Of a DNA stretch of 64,000 nt, positions 21,078 through 32,589 are shown in pieces. Within the stretch, counting starts at the first letter, position 1. The number at the start of each line of letters is the position of its first letter. The stretch spans positions 372,001 through 436,000 of the forward strand of contig JAHDVF020000742.1 of the NCBI GenBank assembly GCA_022606425.2, written 5' to 3'. The notes under the pieces were generated by a model. It was not told where the DNA came from and made no database searches. It worked only from the letters and a program-made list of their open reading frames with translations. The translations under genes were made by a program, and so were the position numbers. The stretch comes from Lepidostoma basale (Eukaryota > Arthropoda > Insecta > Trichoptera > Lepidostomatidae).

Positions 21078-21440
21078 AAGGATTAATTGTATCTCAATAT
21101 AGACGAAGATGTAAATTTTTTTGAAACAGAATATGGTAGTCGAGGTGTTTACAGGACTTATGACCTGTCATTGGTTGGGTTAAGCGATTCCTTTATGTTA
21201 ACAACATTCCCCATTGCCCTCTTCTTACGACCACCACGTTTGACAAATTTTTGGAACTTATATTATATATATGCTTCTATTTTTAAATAACTTCACATTT
21301 TTTAGGTCAATCTACACTAGCGCCATCCATTAAGATTATTTGTAAGCATTAAGCAGAAAATCTTTATTAATGCAATGTGAAAGGCTTACGCAATTATCAC
21401 ACTGCTAGACAACGCCTGGAGTGAAACTCCAATTTTTATG
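21078..21440 (+). repeat. Repeat family R copy
   Basis: It starts AAGGATTAATTGTATCTC, has ACCTGTCATTGGTTGGGTTA in the middle and reaches the CTAGCGCCATC and AAGCATTAAGCAG end segments. Confidence 0.7.
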
Positions 21441-21526
21441 CTTTTAATTTGATTTTTATGCTTTTAATTTTTATGCTTTAAATTTTAAATGACATGTTAA
21501 AGGTAGCTAATTTATCGCCATTTTAT

Positions 21527-22070
21527 AACTAACTAACTAACCATCACGCCGTTTCCCCGGAGGGGTAGGCAGAGTGGATGGATCGCCACATTGTTCTATC
21601 CTAGCATAATTCTCGCGCCTCTTCTACATTCACACATCGTGACATGCACGCTCGTCGATTTTTCCTACTCTGGAGGAGTAGGCAGAGAAGGTGGACTGCC
21701 ACACTGTTCTATCCGGACCTAACTCTCGTGCCTCTTCTACATTCACACACCGTGACCCGCACGTTTTTTCCAACTTTGAACATTTGGTCATGCCATGTCT
21801 TCCTTAACCCTCCTGGACTTCTTTTTCAATTCAAACTACTTGAATATGTATATGTCTTTTTGACCATTCTTCCCTAAACCATTCTTCTTAATATTACCCA
21901 ATCATCTTAGTGAATCTTTCTTAATTTTTATTTAGGACGCATTCATTCACCTTACACCTTCCTTTCTTACTTTATGATTAGGTATCATACATTGTTTGTT
22001 GGCACATTCTTCTTAGTGATTTACGGCGTTTATCCTACTTTAATTATTATTCTGACAACTCATAGCTTTT
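21527..22070 (-). mobile_element. LINE A (subfamily 2) copy with partial end duplication
   Basis: The terminal part is present twice in the same direction (21535-21660 and 21665-21780: GGCAGAG...ACTGTTCTATCC...CTCTTCTACATTCACAC), then the body continues to about 22070. It is strongly decayed. Confidence 0.65.
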
Positions 22071-22074
22071 GTTT

Positions 22075-22480
22075 AAATGTTTAAAATATTAAATATTCCA
22101 AAATAACGTTAAATGAAAAAAAATTCAGTGCAGTAAAAATTCATCACGAACTGCATTTGTGTTGTATCATCTATGGTCAGCTAATATCTCTGTGACGTCA
22201 CAATCCCCTAGGGGTTCATCCCTTAATCAGAAACAGTCACCGAGGACTGGTAGTAGCGACCCCTAGACGATGTGGACGTCCTAACGAGTCTTGATCGCCT
22301 TCCCGAAACAATACTACGAGGGGTGAAATAGATTGCAATGTTGATTTGGATTAGCTAATTAAGTAGCTCTGTGGGCAGATAACACTTTTAATTAAAACTT
22401 AAGCGACTGTTTGTGATACTATTATTTCTCTTAATCTATAGAAAAATAGAACTGTGAATGTAGGTGATACTTTGGTATAT
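22075..22480. other. Apparently single-copy non-coding island
   Basis: It contains TGACGTCA, a CCCTAGGGG palindrome and GATTAGCTAATTAAGTAGC. No frame or repeat match in this window. A regulatory role is possible but not shown. Confidence 0.35.
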
Positions 22481-22544
22481 GCTGGGATCAACTTCTTCTT
22501 TTAATAGACCTGACGATCTGTGGCATTGAAATCATCAAATCAAA

Positions 22545-23085
22545 TCAGTCTATTATATTAACTTAAAAGACTTTACAAACAGCAAAAAGTTTAAGGCATC
22601 TATTGAGTAGAGGTATAAAAATACAACATAATACCAGGAACGCATTAGAGATGGTTCGACATTAGGAAGACAAGATACTTTCTAAATTCAAGAGTATTTG
22701 TCCCCTGAATGTACCTTCACTCATATAAATCACGTCGATCTCCGAAGAGACCGCGTTCAGCAGACTAATTGCTCTTCCCACCGGTGTCACCAGAGGCTGA
22801 CGGCCGGTAGGTAAAACAATCTGTGCTGTCATGTAGAGATACCTTAGAAATTTTTTCTGAACCCTCTCCAGCATAACGGAATATCTCGCCTCGTGAGGAC
22901 TCCATATCACAGAACCACTTTCGAGTCTGCTCCGAACCAACGCGTTGTATAGGACTCTGAGCACATTGGGATCTCAGAAAATTTCTCAGGGATTCTGGTC
23001 CGAATGATGAAGCCCAACATCCTCAGAGCAATGTCACAAATCCTCTCAATATGTGCACGAAAAGTCAGCCTTTTCCCAGAACATA
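22545..23085 (-). pseudogene. LINE B 5'-truncated copy with internal deletion
   Basis: The tail (AAATCAAATCAG) is at the left edge. The reverse strand reads the LINE B C-terminus: MLRVLYNALVRSRLESGSVIWSPHEARYSVMLERVQKKFLRYLYM, then jumps to PLVTPVGRAISLLNAVSSEIDV. About 60-70 codons between (YGSYPW to the RTNL region) are missing. Confidence 0.8.
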
Positions 23086-23154
23086 AAGTCTAATCAATTT
23101 TCGTTAATTACCGTATTCTACTCCATTTACTAGTGTAATATAAACTGCAACGAG

Positions 23155-23260
23155 TTGAAGTTTCGTCAAATTTGATAATGCCTTAGAAGGGCGAAACATG
23201 TCATTCCCATAAAATATAATAAAACTTCTGGAAAACTGACGTTTTCATTCGTATTAATTA
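23155..23260. repeat. Hairpin family C, half copy
   Basis: GATAATGCCTTAGAAGGGCG through CATTCCCATAAAATATAATA to GACGTTTTCATTCGTATTAA. A small opposing piece occurs at 23325-23345. Confidence 0.65.
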
Positions 23261-23524
23261 TTTTGTTTAAATTCGTGTAAATTTACGTGAAAGTTGGACA
23301 TGGTTTTTAAATAGTTTTGAAATTGTTCGTTTTCTAGAAATTTTATGGTATTAACGAAGAATTACGAATCTTCAAGCCTGTGTTCGACCTATAAAACTTA
23401 CTAACATGAGTTGAGAATTTTGAATAGAGAAATCTACGAAGGTGAAAAAGACAGAGAAAAACATGACCCCAACAAGTCAATATAATTGTAAAAGTCGGGA
23501 AGCGTTACGTGCTATATAAATGTA

Positions 23525-23960
23525 ACAAACAAACCATCACGCCGCTTCCCCGCAGGGGTAGGCACAGATAATGGACCGCCACACTACTCTATCCTGGCAA
23601 ACCTCTCTAGCTTCCTCCACATTCATACAACGAGTCATACACGCACGTCGATTCCTCTGACTTCTAACATGATCAACCTTTAAAATTTGATTTATTTTGT
23701 CATGCCATGTTTTCTTCGGTCTGCCTCGACTCCGTACTCCATTTACATCATTAACGTATACTTTCTTAACCATTCTTTCTCCATCCATGCGTTCCATATG
23801 TCCGAACCACCGCAGCGATCCTTTCATAATTTTGTTCATAACACCTTCTTCCGCTCTACATTCCTTTCTTATATCAGCATTTGAGATTCTGTCGTATATC
23901 GTTCTACCACACTTACGTCTCAGGGACCTCATCTCTACCGCATTTATTCTACTTTCATCC
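23525..23960 (-). pseudogene. LINE A 5'-truncated copy
   Basis: One open reverse frame from the stop at 23537 gives EDESRINAVEMRSLRRKCGRTIYDRISNADIRKECRAEEG...KGSLRWFGHMERMDGERMVKKVYVNDVNGVRSRGRPKKTWHD to the natural end AYPCGEAA. It is very close to the full copy at 40270, so it is a young insertion of the same subfamily. Confidence 0.85.
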
Positions 23961-24218
23961 TCTGTATGATACCAGATGTATGATACCAATGTATGATACC
24001 ATATAGTATGTTAATTAATGAGGGGGTCCGCCTTCTCTGCCTACCCCCTCAGTTAAATATGAAAATGCTATTTTGTTTTAATTTTAAAATTGTCGAGAGT
24101 TTGATTTAAAATAAATTGTACTTGTACAAAATCTGTTTCTACAGAACCACAGTAACTGTCTAGATGACAAATAGGTACCCGAGTACCAAAGTTTAACAGG
24201 CTGTTTCATTCTATCCAG

Positions 24219-24408
24219 CATGCTGTACCCAAGTACCACCGCGGTGGGCGATTACTGCATCGACAGCAGGAACCGCGTCACTCTGGGGGCGCCGCCGCCC
24301 CGCCCGCCGTCCCTGGGGGGTCATAAACTAGTGCGCCAGTCAGGAGTCAGCCGGGCCTGCCCTTCCTCCCGAATCCCGCCTCCCCCTACCCATACGCTTA
24401 TTCATTAA
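24219..24408 (+). CDS. Candidate terminal coding exon, unknown gene
   Basis: A polypyrimidine-like stretch and AG at 24217-24218 precede an open frame beginning MLYPSTTAVGDYCIDSRNRVTLGAPPPRPP and ending IPPPPTHTLIH at TAA 24406-24408. AATAAA follows within 20 bp (24421-24426). GC and CpG content are far above the surroundings, and no other copy is seen. I do not recognise the protein. It could be the last exon of a plus-strand gene, or a GC-rich non-coding fragment. Confidence 0.35.
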
Positions 24409-24563
24409 GGGATCGATGAAAATAAATGAACTTTCATTATTTTTATTTGTTTGTTAATTATTTTAAATCGTTTTTTTAAGTATTTATTTCCTTATTAAAT
24501 GTATGATAATGAATACTTATGTTAAAATTGTATAACATTTACAAACAGACCAATGGTCTAAAA

Positions 24564-24968
24564 CAGTGATTCCCAAAGTGTATGTCTATATAGACCCGCA
24601 GGGGTCTACGGCAACTTGCAAGGTCTACGATAATTGTAAAAAAAATGGGGCTTGGGAAAAAAGCGGAAAATTGAAACGTAAAATGAATATCGAAATCGTC
24701 AGCGACTTTTTTATTTTAGCCCATTCGGCAAAGATCGGATATTCGATTTTCCCAAATGAGCAAAAAATAAAAAATCGCCAAACGTTTCGATCAGCAAATT
24801 TTCCCAAATGAGCTAAAAAAAAGGTCGACAACGAATTCCGGCTTTTATGTTTCGGATATTTTTTGGCCTGAAAAAAATTCAATATATACGTAAGGAAAGC
24901 AGGGGGCCCACGCAAAATAGAAGAAATCGGCAAGGGGTCTACGGGACAACAACGTTTGGGAACCTCTG
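24564..24968. mobile_element. hAT-type MITE
   Basis: The ends are CAGTGATTCCCAAA at left and TTTGGGAACCTCTG at right, a very common hAT terminus. The 8-bp flanks GTCTAAAA (24556-24563) and ATCTAAAA (24969-24976) differ by one base. Inside, GGGGTCTACGG repeats near both ends. No transposase; long frames here are by-products. Confidence 0.85.
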
Positions 24969-25364
24969 ATCTAAAAGAAAAAGAAGAAAAGCTATGTAAA
25001 ATATCATTTGTATAAGAATGCTGTTGATTCAAGAAAACAATTTTGTCATTATTGTTTATATATTTCAATATATAAATAAATCAATGTAAAACCGAAAAAG
25101 TAATCACACATTCATTAAACATTAATTATGTAATGGAGTTTTACCAAATTAAAATCGCAATCGTCAATATGTCACAAACTTTTTGGGGTTTGGAGCTATA
25201 CTTGTACTTATGTTTTTTTCCCTATATTCGACATCAATTTGTGTTGTAGAATCACAATGGAATAATTTTTGAAAAAAAAAGTAATCTTACAACGATTTTC
25301 ACAAACGTGTTTAAGAATTTTACACCGAAGACGGACATGTACGGTTTTTCAAAAGTTTAATTTA

Positions 25365-25500
25365 TAAATGTATGGAAGCGAAACATGGAACTGGCAAAAG
25401 AAGGATGAAAGTAGAATAGATGCAGTAGCAATGAGATCTCTTAGACGAATGGGTGGATATTCTGTGTATGATAGAATGTCGAATGAAAATATAAGTGTTT
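25365..25500 (+). mobile_element. LINE A internal fragment
   Basis: It encodes MYGSETWNWQKKDESRI, RSLRRMGGYSVYD and a little more. It faces the minus-strand copy at 25585 with related sequence. Confidence 0.7.
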
Positions 25501-25584
25501 GTTACAAAGAAAGAAAATACATATTATTATGAATCAGAAACGAAGAAAGAGATAAGAAATTAACCATATTTCTTATTTTATTTT

Positions 25585-26075
25585 TTAAATAACGAACTAA
25601 CAAACTAACCATCATGCCGTCTCCTCGAAGGGGTAGGCAGAAAGAATGGGCTGCCATACTTTTTTCCTGACGTATTTCTCTCGTTTCCTCAACATTCATA
25701 CATCGTGTCATGCACGCGAAACGATTTCTCTGACTCCTCACGTGGCCGACATTCAATATTTGATATATTTGATCGTGCCATGTTTTCCTCGGTCTTTCTC
25801 TATTTCTGGTTCCATTTACATCGTTAACATATAATTTTTTTACCATTCTTTCTTCATTCATTTTTTCCATATGTCCAAACCATTTTAATGATCCTTTCAT
25901 TATTTTGTTCATAACACCATCATTCGCACCGCATTTATTTCTTATATTTTTATTCGACACTCTATCATACACAGTGTATCCGCACATTTGTCTAAGAGAT
26001 CTCATTTCTATTGCATTTATTTTACTTTCATCCTTCTTTTACCAGTTCCATGCTTTGCTTGCATACATAAGCTTC
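25585..26075 (-). pseudogene. LINE A 5'-truncated copy
   Basis: From the tail (AACTAACAAACTAACC) the reverse strand reads RSLRQMCGYTVYDRVSNKNIRNKCGANDGVMNKIMKGSLKWFGHMEKMNEERMVKKLYVNDVNGTRNRERPRKTWHDQI, ending in a frameshifted terminus. It lacks RT. Confidence 0.8.
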
Positions 26076-26099
26076 CATATGTAATTTATATTAATTAAA

Positions 26100-26640
26100 T
26101 CCAAGTAAAACCACTCAACAAATAATGAAGTTTTACAAAACTAATACCTCAACCTTCAACTATATCATGTCATTTAATTATAAAAAAGCGTTGTTGTTAT
26201 ATAAAAGTATTCAAGGTTAATACATGTTTGTGATCAGTTTTCGTAAAATCGGTAAAATATCAAAATTGTTTATCTATGTAAATTTGAAGTGCCGTTTGAA
26301 AGCTCTGGGTTTCCCGCCTTTATCCATTCGCCCCATTCGAAATTCAAAAATCCCAACATATTGGCGCGCATTACTGGCGTAATCTGTCACCTTCCCCGCT
26401 CAATTAATATGATAATTCTTTTTATTTCATCTCCTCTCTACAGAGGGGCTGCTGGATTATCTGCGGACCACATCTAATCGAATGAGATCGAAATTAACAG
26501 ATAAACGGGATGGGGGGTGTGGAACTACATTATCGCAGAAATATAACAGTTATTCATAGCCATATAGGGTAAAGCTGTTTGATTCTATGTAGGTATATGC
26601 AATTGCAATTCTTAGATTTAAATTATGGTATTCCAAAAAA
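26100..26640. other. Non-repetitive stretch
   Basis: Around 26285-26520 there is mixed-GC sequence with TGGCGCGC, CTCAATTAATATG and CATCTAATCGAATGAG. No gene or repeat recognised. Confidence 0.35.
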
Positions 26641-27267
26641 AAAACTAACTAACTAACTATCACGCCATCTCTCTGAAAGGATAGGCAGAAAGAATGGACT
26701 GTCACACTTTTACTGATGCGGCACTCCATCCTTCTCTTTTCGCTCCGCGGGAGACGCGGTGTGATGGGTTGCGAACCTCATCGCCACCAATAGGCATCTC
26801 CCGCGCACACTTCGATCGAGCAACACCCACAAAATAAATCTAAAATAAATAATATAAAATACAATGATATAAAATAAAAATAATTTAACACAAAATGTTC
26901 TTTTTAGATGGTGCACATATTGTCTATTTAATTTATGTTCCACGAATCCGCCGTTTTTTTTATTTAGCACAGAATGTAATAACACATAATGTTTTTTTCG
27001 ATGTTGCACATGTTGATATGGACGATCCGGACTTTTGTGTTTATTTAATTTATGTTACACGTTTCCACCGTTTTTTAAATTAGCTGTAATTAGGCACTTA
27101 ACCAGCAAGAACTTTGAAATAATATTGAAGAAATTATTCAAATTGCCATTGGAACAAATGAAAAATTAATTTTTACACCTGTCAAAATTCTTTATAAAAA
27201 CGATTAAAACTAATATAATTTTAACAGCACAAACGTATTACGTGTCACAATTAACTATTATAAAGTG
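26640..27267 (-). mobile_element. SIDE, long form
   Basis: Reverse complement order: 5' unique part from 27267, two units with ACGGTGGAAACGTGTAACAT and CGGCGGATTCGTGG, the LINE A head, the shared junction (GCATCAGTAAAAGTGTGAC), the LINE A end and a GTTAG tail at 26645-26657. It closely matches 10632-11150. Confidence 0.85.
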
Positions 27268-27349
27268 CTGTATAATAAATATTTGTGAAATGTATACTTA
27301 TATCTGTATACGAATCCTGGATTTTCACCTGTGGGTGGTTAATTTAAAT

Positions 27350-27730
27350 TTTTAATTGTATCTCAATAGAGACGAAGAAACAAACTGGAAACTGAATATG
27401 GATGATCAAGGTGTTTACAGGACCTATGACCTGTCATTGGTTGGGTTAATGTAATTACAACATTCCCCATTCCACCATTGTTATGATCATGTATGATACA
27501 TTTTTGGAAGTTGTATATATACTCCAAATCCATACATATCTTCACGTGGCAGTTCCAGTTAGCCATCTATGTAGATTTGATTGTACTAATTAATTTTTTA
27601 AGATCAATCTATACAATCCATCCACTAACGCCATCTATGAAGAATGATTGTTTTTAGCATTTAGCAAACTACTTTATTAACACAATGCGAAGAGGCTACC
27701 GCCTCCTAGCGCACTGTTAGAAGTCGCATT
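27350..27730 (+). repeat. Repeat family R copy
   Basis: It begins TTGTATCTCAATAGAGACG, carries GACCTATGACCTGTCATTGG and ends past AACGCCATCTATGAAG into the AGCATTTAGCAAACTACTT segment. Confidence 0.7.
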
Positions 27731-27764
27731 TCTTCTATATTCGCCATTACTTTGTGTTGCAGAT

Positions 27765-27865
27765 TCATTAAACAATGTTTACTACTTTGTAAACAACACT
27801 AACTTTATTAAAAATTCAATTAAAATACAAATATGTGTCGGACACAGAAGCCCCTTGTATATACA
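27765..27865 (-). repeat. Repeat family Hb, decayed core
   Basis: It shares ATTCATTAAACAATGTTTACTA and the following 70 bp with 29436-29540 and 30000-30240. The hammerhead-like core of those copies is mutated here (TGTGTCGGACACAGAAGCC). Confidence 0.6.
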
Positions 27866-27964
27866 AAATAAAATTTTAAACATATTGTTCATTCGAAATT
27901 CATGGTACATACAAAAACATTAATAAACCAGTAGGTACCTATGATGTTATTTATTTCTTCAACC

Positions 27965-28490
27965 TAACTAACTAACTAACTAACTTTCCATCACGCCGTC
28001 TCCCCGGAGGGGTAGGCAGAAAGAATGGAACGCCACACTGTTCTGTCCTGACATACGTCTCTCGCTTCCTCTACATTCATACATCTTGTCATGCACGCAC
28101 GTCGATTTTTCCGACTCTTCACGTGACCGACATTCAATATTTGATTGATTTGATCGTGCCACGTTTTTCTCGGCCTTCCTCTATTTCTAGCTCCGTTCAC
28201 GCCGTTTACATATACCTTCTTTACTATTCTGTCTTCACTCATTCTTTCCATGTGTCCAAACCATCTTAATGACCCTTTCCTTATTTTGTTCATAACACTT
28301 TCATTCGCACCACATTCACTTCTTATACTTGCATTTGTCACCCTATCATATACAGATTTGCCACACATTCGTCTTAGAGATCTCATTTCTACTGCATTTA
28401 TTCTACTTTCATCCTTCTTTTGCCAGTTCCATGCTTCACTTCCATACATAAGGGTCGGCACAAGAACACCATTGTGCACTGCCATCTTTC
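27965..28490 (-). pseudogene. LINE A 5'-truncated copy
   Basis: An open reverse frame of 164 codons (28485 to 27991) reads MAVHNGVLVPTLMYGSEAWNWQKKDESRINAVEMRSLRRMCGKSVYDRVTN...KVYVNGVNGARNRGRPRKTWHDQINQILNVGHVKS to the natural end SAYPSGETA. GTTAG tail at 27966-27983. A young, intact 3' part. Confidence 0.85.
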
Positions 28491-28808
28491 TTCAACCTCA
28501 TATTAAATAATTACTAAGTCTGTTTTCTAGAAGTTTTATTATATTTTATGCGACTGACTTTACTGATAACCACTATTAAAACCGTATATTTAGCGTTCGT
28601 GCATTCCATCTTAAACAACGATTTAATAGGATTAGGAGGAACTACAATAACTACCATTTACCCAGTTATTGTAGCCCAAAAGACAATAATTAGAGTCATT
28701 AACAAAAAAAAAAAAATTACCCATATGACCAATTATACGTGGTGCTCCCGTAAATTTGGAGATATTTCGTGTAAAATTAAGTTGTTTTGGCCAATTCGAT
28801 TGTTGCCG

Positions 28809-29375
28809 CACTTTATAATAGTTAATTGTGACACGTAATACGTTTGTGCGTCAAAACGTCAAAACGTTAAAATTATACAAGTTTTTTCGTTTAAATAAAG
28901 AATTTTGACAGATGTAAAAATAAAATTTTCGTTTGTTCCAATGACAATTTGAATAATTTCTTCAATATTATTTTAAAGTTCTTGCTGGTGTTTGATTGCT
29001 TTAAGTACCTAATTTTAGATAATTTAAACAAAAAAACGGTGGATGCGTGTTACATAAATCAAATAAACACAAAAGTCCGGATCGTCCATGTCAACAAGTG
29101 CACAATCTAAAATGAACATTATGTCTTAAATTATTTTTATTTGTTATTTTATTTTATATCATTGTATTTTATATAATTTTTTAAAATTTATTATGTAGAC
29201 GTTGAACGATCGAAGTGTGCGCAGGAGATGCCTATTGGTGGCGATGAGGTTCGCAACCCATCACACGCGGGGGCGAAATGAGAAGGATGGAGTGCCGCAT
29301 CGGTTAAAGTGTGGCAGTCCAATCTTTATGCCTAGCCTTTCGGGGAGGCGGCGTGATGGTTAGTTGGTTAGTTAG
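28809..29375 (+). mobile_element. SIDE, long form with a single upstream unit
   Basis: It matches 27267-26640 from GCACTTTATAATAGTTAATT onward but has one ACGGTGGATGCGTG unit instead of two. The head has a 15-20 bp deletion (ATCACACGCGGGGGCG). The junction GCATCGGTTAAAGTGTGGC and GTTAG tail are intact. Confidence 0.85.
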
Positions 29376-29399
29376 TTATTCCAATAATACTGTATAATA

Positions 29400-29545
29400 A
29401 TTTCTTCTATATTTGCCATTACTTTGTGTTGGGGATTCATTGAACAATGTTTATTACATTGTAAACAACAACTTACTTTATTCAAAACTAAAATTTAAAT
29501 ACAAACATGTTTCTGAAACAAAAGCCCTTCATCGTGTTTTAGTTA
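29400..29545 (-). repeat. Repeat family Hb
   Basis: ATTCATTGAACAATGTTTATTA leads to a decayed core at 29505-29535 (reverse strand GATGAAGGGC...CAGAAAC). Confidence 0.6.
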
Positions 29546-29790
29546 GTTTTTGTGTATACAAAAACTTACTTACTAATAAGAAAGGAGAGACCATCGTGGG
29601 ATAGTGGTGATTCCACAGCCAACATCTTGCTTTACTATAGATGCCCAAAAGTATGTGGATCCATGGATGGAGTCTGTAGCTATTTGAAAGAGACAGATAA
29701 TATGGACAACCAATAAACCACTAAAACGCAAAAGAAAATTTGTTAGTATTACATCCTATGCCTTCATGATAACAATACGAGAAGATTGAC

Positions 29791-29990
29791 GACCTTCGTG
29801 GCAGTGTGGTCAAAGAGCTCTGACTGCCATACCGAAGATCTCGGGTTCGATTTCAGGCGATGGCAGTGCTCATTTGCTATATCATCTTCTTCTTATTTTT
29901 TTCGTATAAAACAGTCTGGTGTAGAATTCACTGGACAATAAAACGGCGACAGATTATCTACCTATTACATGTCATGAGAATCAATATAAT
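29791..29990 (+). mobile_element. tRNA-derived SINE
   Basis: It has GACCTTCGTGGCAG, an A box-like segment, B box GGTTCGATTTCAGG, then CTGGTGTAGAATTCAC and GGCGACAGATTATCTACC. It follows the common body, and ends before the tail part. Confidence 0.75.
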
Positions 29991-29999
29991 ATCAAAAAA

Positions 30000-30240
30000 A
30001 CAAATTCATTGAACACCGTTTATTTATTTGTATATAACACTTTATTAAAAATTTAAATTAAATTGAAATACTCGTTGTATGAATGTAGAGGAAGTTAGAG
30101 AGGTGTGTCAGGATAGAGTAGTGTGGCGGCCCATTCTCTCTGCCTACCCCTGCGGAGTAACGGCGTGGTGGTTTGTTTGTTTGTAAAATTAAATTAACAC
30201 AAATATGTTTCGGACACAGTAGTCCTTCATCAGTGTAAAA
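30000..30240 (-). repeat. Repeat family Hb split by a LINE A end; hammerhead-like core
   Basis: The repeat runs 30000-30071 and 30183-30240, with the last 110 bp of LINE A (plus strand, GTTTGTTTG tail) at 30072-30182 between. On the minus strand 30233-30207 reads CTGATGA, one A, stem GGAC/GTCC, then GAAAC. Confidence 0.65.
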
Positions 30241-30330
30241 AAATGTTTAGAGTAATTGGGTTTAAAAGACCTGTTGAATAAAAAAAGATGAAGAAGAAAA
30301 AGATCACGTGTAAACTCCTTCACGATATAA

Positions 30331-31035
30331 ATGTTAAAAATTAACATGTCCAAGACAGTAGACCTACGAGTGTCCACAAATGACTCCACCCCAATCTTGC
30401 GCCACGGTGTCCCTCTTGTGACCACGACCAGCTTATGCTACCTCAGTAGTATGATAGCAGGCTCGGGAGGTACGGAGGAAAATGTAGTCAGCAGACTCAA
30501 CAAGGCAAGAGGAGCTTTTGCTATGCTTCGCCTTGTATGGCGTTCCAGTATCATTTCGAGAAAGCTCAAGCTCCAAATATTCAGCAGTAGCGTTAAAAGC
30601 GTACTGTTGTACGGTTGTGAGACTTGGAAATCTACCGCGGACGTTATGGGTAAACTCCAGGTGTTTATAAATAGGTGCCTTTGCTCAATATTCAAAATCT
30701 ATTGGCCCCAAACAGTGTCAAATGCCGTTCTCTGGACCATGGCAGACGAAAAGCCAATAAAAGAACAAGTCTCTAGACGCAAATGGCAGTGGATCGGTCA
30801 CACTCTGAGACGGAACCCAGCTTGCATCGCTCAGGGTTTACTAGACTGGTCCCCTATGGGGGGAAAGAGAAAGCGAGGCAGACCTAGATCTGGAGAAGAG
30901 CCCGGCAGGACGAGGTTAAGGCAGCAGGTCTCACTTGGGATGATGTTAGGCACTAGGCATGCGATAAAGTCGGATGGAGAAGGTTTCTTGAGGCCCTATG
31001 CACCACGGAGGTGTGACAGGAAGAAGAAGAAGAAG
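30331..31035 (+). pseudogene. LINE F, 5'-truncated copy
   Basis: An open frame from 30331 reads MSKTVDLRVSTND, then GSGGTEENVVSRLNKARGAFAMLRLVWRSS, KSVLLYGCETWKSTADVMGKLQVFINRCL and RRKWQWIGHTLRRNPACIAQ. This is the post-RT region of a LINE. An AAG tail is at 31019-31035. The end frame is shifted (no natural terminus). EN and RT are missing. Confidence 0.8.
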
Positions 31036-31089
31036 GTACATTTCATAATGGAGACTCCATATATGAAGACCCGACCCCAAGTAAACTAA

Positions 31090-31900
31090 GTGACTAAGGC
31101 TAGGGAATAGAGATATCATTATTTGAGAATGTGTGTTAAATAATTGCATACAATTTGTGCTACTTAAGCAAAGTTTAATCGCGTTTTTCCAACAGCCAAA
31201 CATTTAAAACAACATTTTCCCTCATTTTGAAAACCAACACTTTGCGAACCGTCGTAAAACAATAATTTTCTGCAATCACACACTCGACGCAGCGCCGTCC
31301 CTCTCGCCCTCGCGCGGAAAACCTACGCCGGAGCGGGACGGTCTCTTCCCCAAATCTCAAATTGCTCCATCTAAATGCTAATGGAGGGATTAGTTGTTCG
31401 GAGCACTCAAATTGTTTTGTTCCGGAGCACATTTTTTAAATTGGAAGGATTCCTGTTCTATTCTATTTTTGAATCGAGATTGAAAAAGCAACACCCAATA
31501 GCAAGGGGAAAATGGATAGATCTAATCACGTGGTTTCGGTTAAATTACATTTCTATAGAAAAAAAGTATGTAGGTATACGCATGAAAATTTAAATATAAC
31601 TGAATATGTTTCATCATAAGGAATTTGAGAGCAAAATTCGTTAGAAGCTGAAGATGAAAAAATATCATGCAGGAATGATAGTTGTGGTCATTGATTAGAA
31701 ATAATATTATTTTACTTTTGGCATGTCAGCTCACCTTAAAGATGGTTATTATGTATCACGATTTTTTTATTATGGTTATTTAACTGTTTAAAATTGTTTA
31801 TAGACTGATGCTTTTAAATCTGTTAACAAAAAATTTCTATCAAGCATTAGAACATTAAAAAAAGTTACTCCATTAATTACGACAGTCTCGAACTTATATA
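31090..31900. other. Non-repetitive island
   Basis: 31240-31440 is CpG-containing (GACGCAGCGCCGTCCCTCTC) and has ATCTAAATGCTAATGGAGGG. No gene is recognised. It may be conserved host non-coding DNA. Confidence 0.35.
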
Positions 31901-31929
31901 ACATTATTCACTTTTAAACACCTTTATTT

Positions 31930-32460
31930 TGTACAGGAACACTGCCAGCCAAGTATTTAAATTTCCTGCTTAACGTACCAATTACGGAAAAAGCGCGACG
32001 ACGTACCGGATATGTGACAGTTACAACAATTGCTTTAGTAAAATTAACGTTGTTCATCTAGACGCACCAGATTTTAGGAGAATAGATTTATATTCGTTGG
32101 ATGTAATTAATATTCAGAATAGAATCTTAAGAATGATTCTGCGATTCAGATCTGGTGTTGCAGCGGGAATTTGTAGGCATATGAGCAACAAAGATATCCA
32201 TACAATGACCCAGTAGATCTTTATAACGAGCACCGTGAGAGCTGGTCGCCTACCATGAATAAGATACATATGCCGAGCTGGACAGACCAGAGCATTCAAG
32301 ACCCTGTACGCCACAAGACCAGGTAGAGTAAGACCTCTAGGAAGTCCTAGACAACGCCTAATGGATAATGTAAAGGGAGTAGAAGGTACTGGATCAAGGA
32401 GCCTGGAATTAAATCATCAAGGAGGCTAAAATTCTTTACGACTTGTGCGGTCATGAAGTA
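31930..32460 (+). mobile_element. Decayed LINE 3' region
   Basis: Broken frames give HMPSWTDQSIQDPVRH and SPRQRLMDNVKG, typical of the C-terminal tail of insect LINEs. Many stops. Family not assigned. Confidence 0.5.
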
Positions 32461-32589
32461 AGTCATATATGTGGTAGCATGTTATTGTTTCTACTGAATT
32501 ATTTCTTTATGTATTTATACATGTATACAAGAAAATATATGAGGAAGGCTATCTGTGATATGCAGTCGGCGAGTTTTTAGTTTCTTTTC

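Noticed and set aside
24566..25068. Open frames of 81 and 147 codons on opposite strands
   Set aside because: They lie in the hAT-type MITE with clear terminal repeats and 8-bp flanks; no protein family is recognisable.
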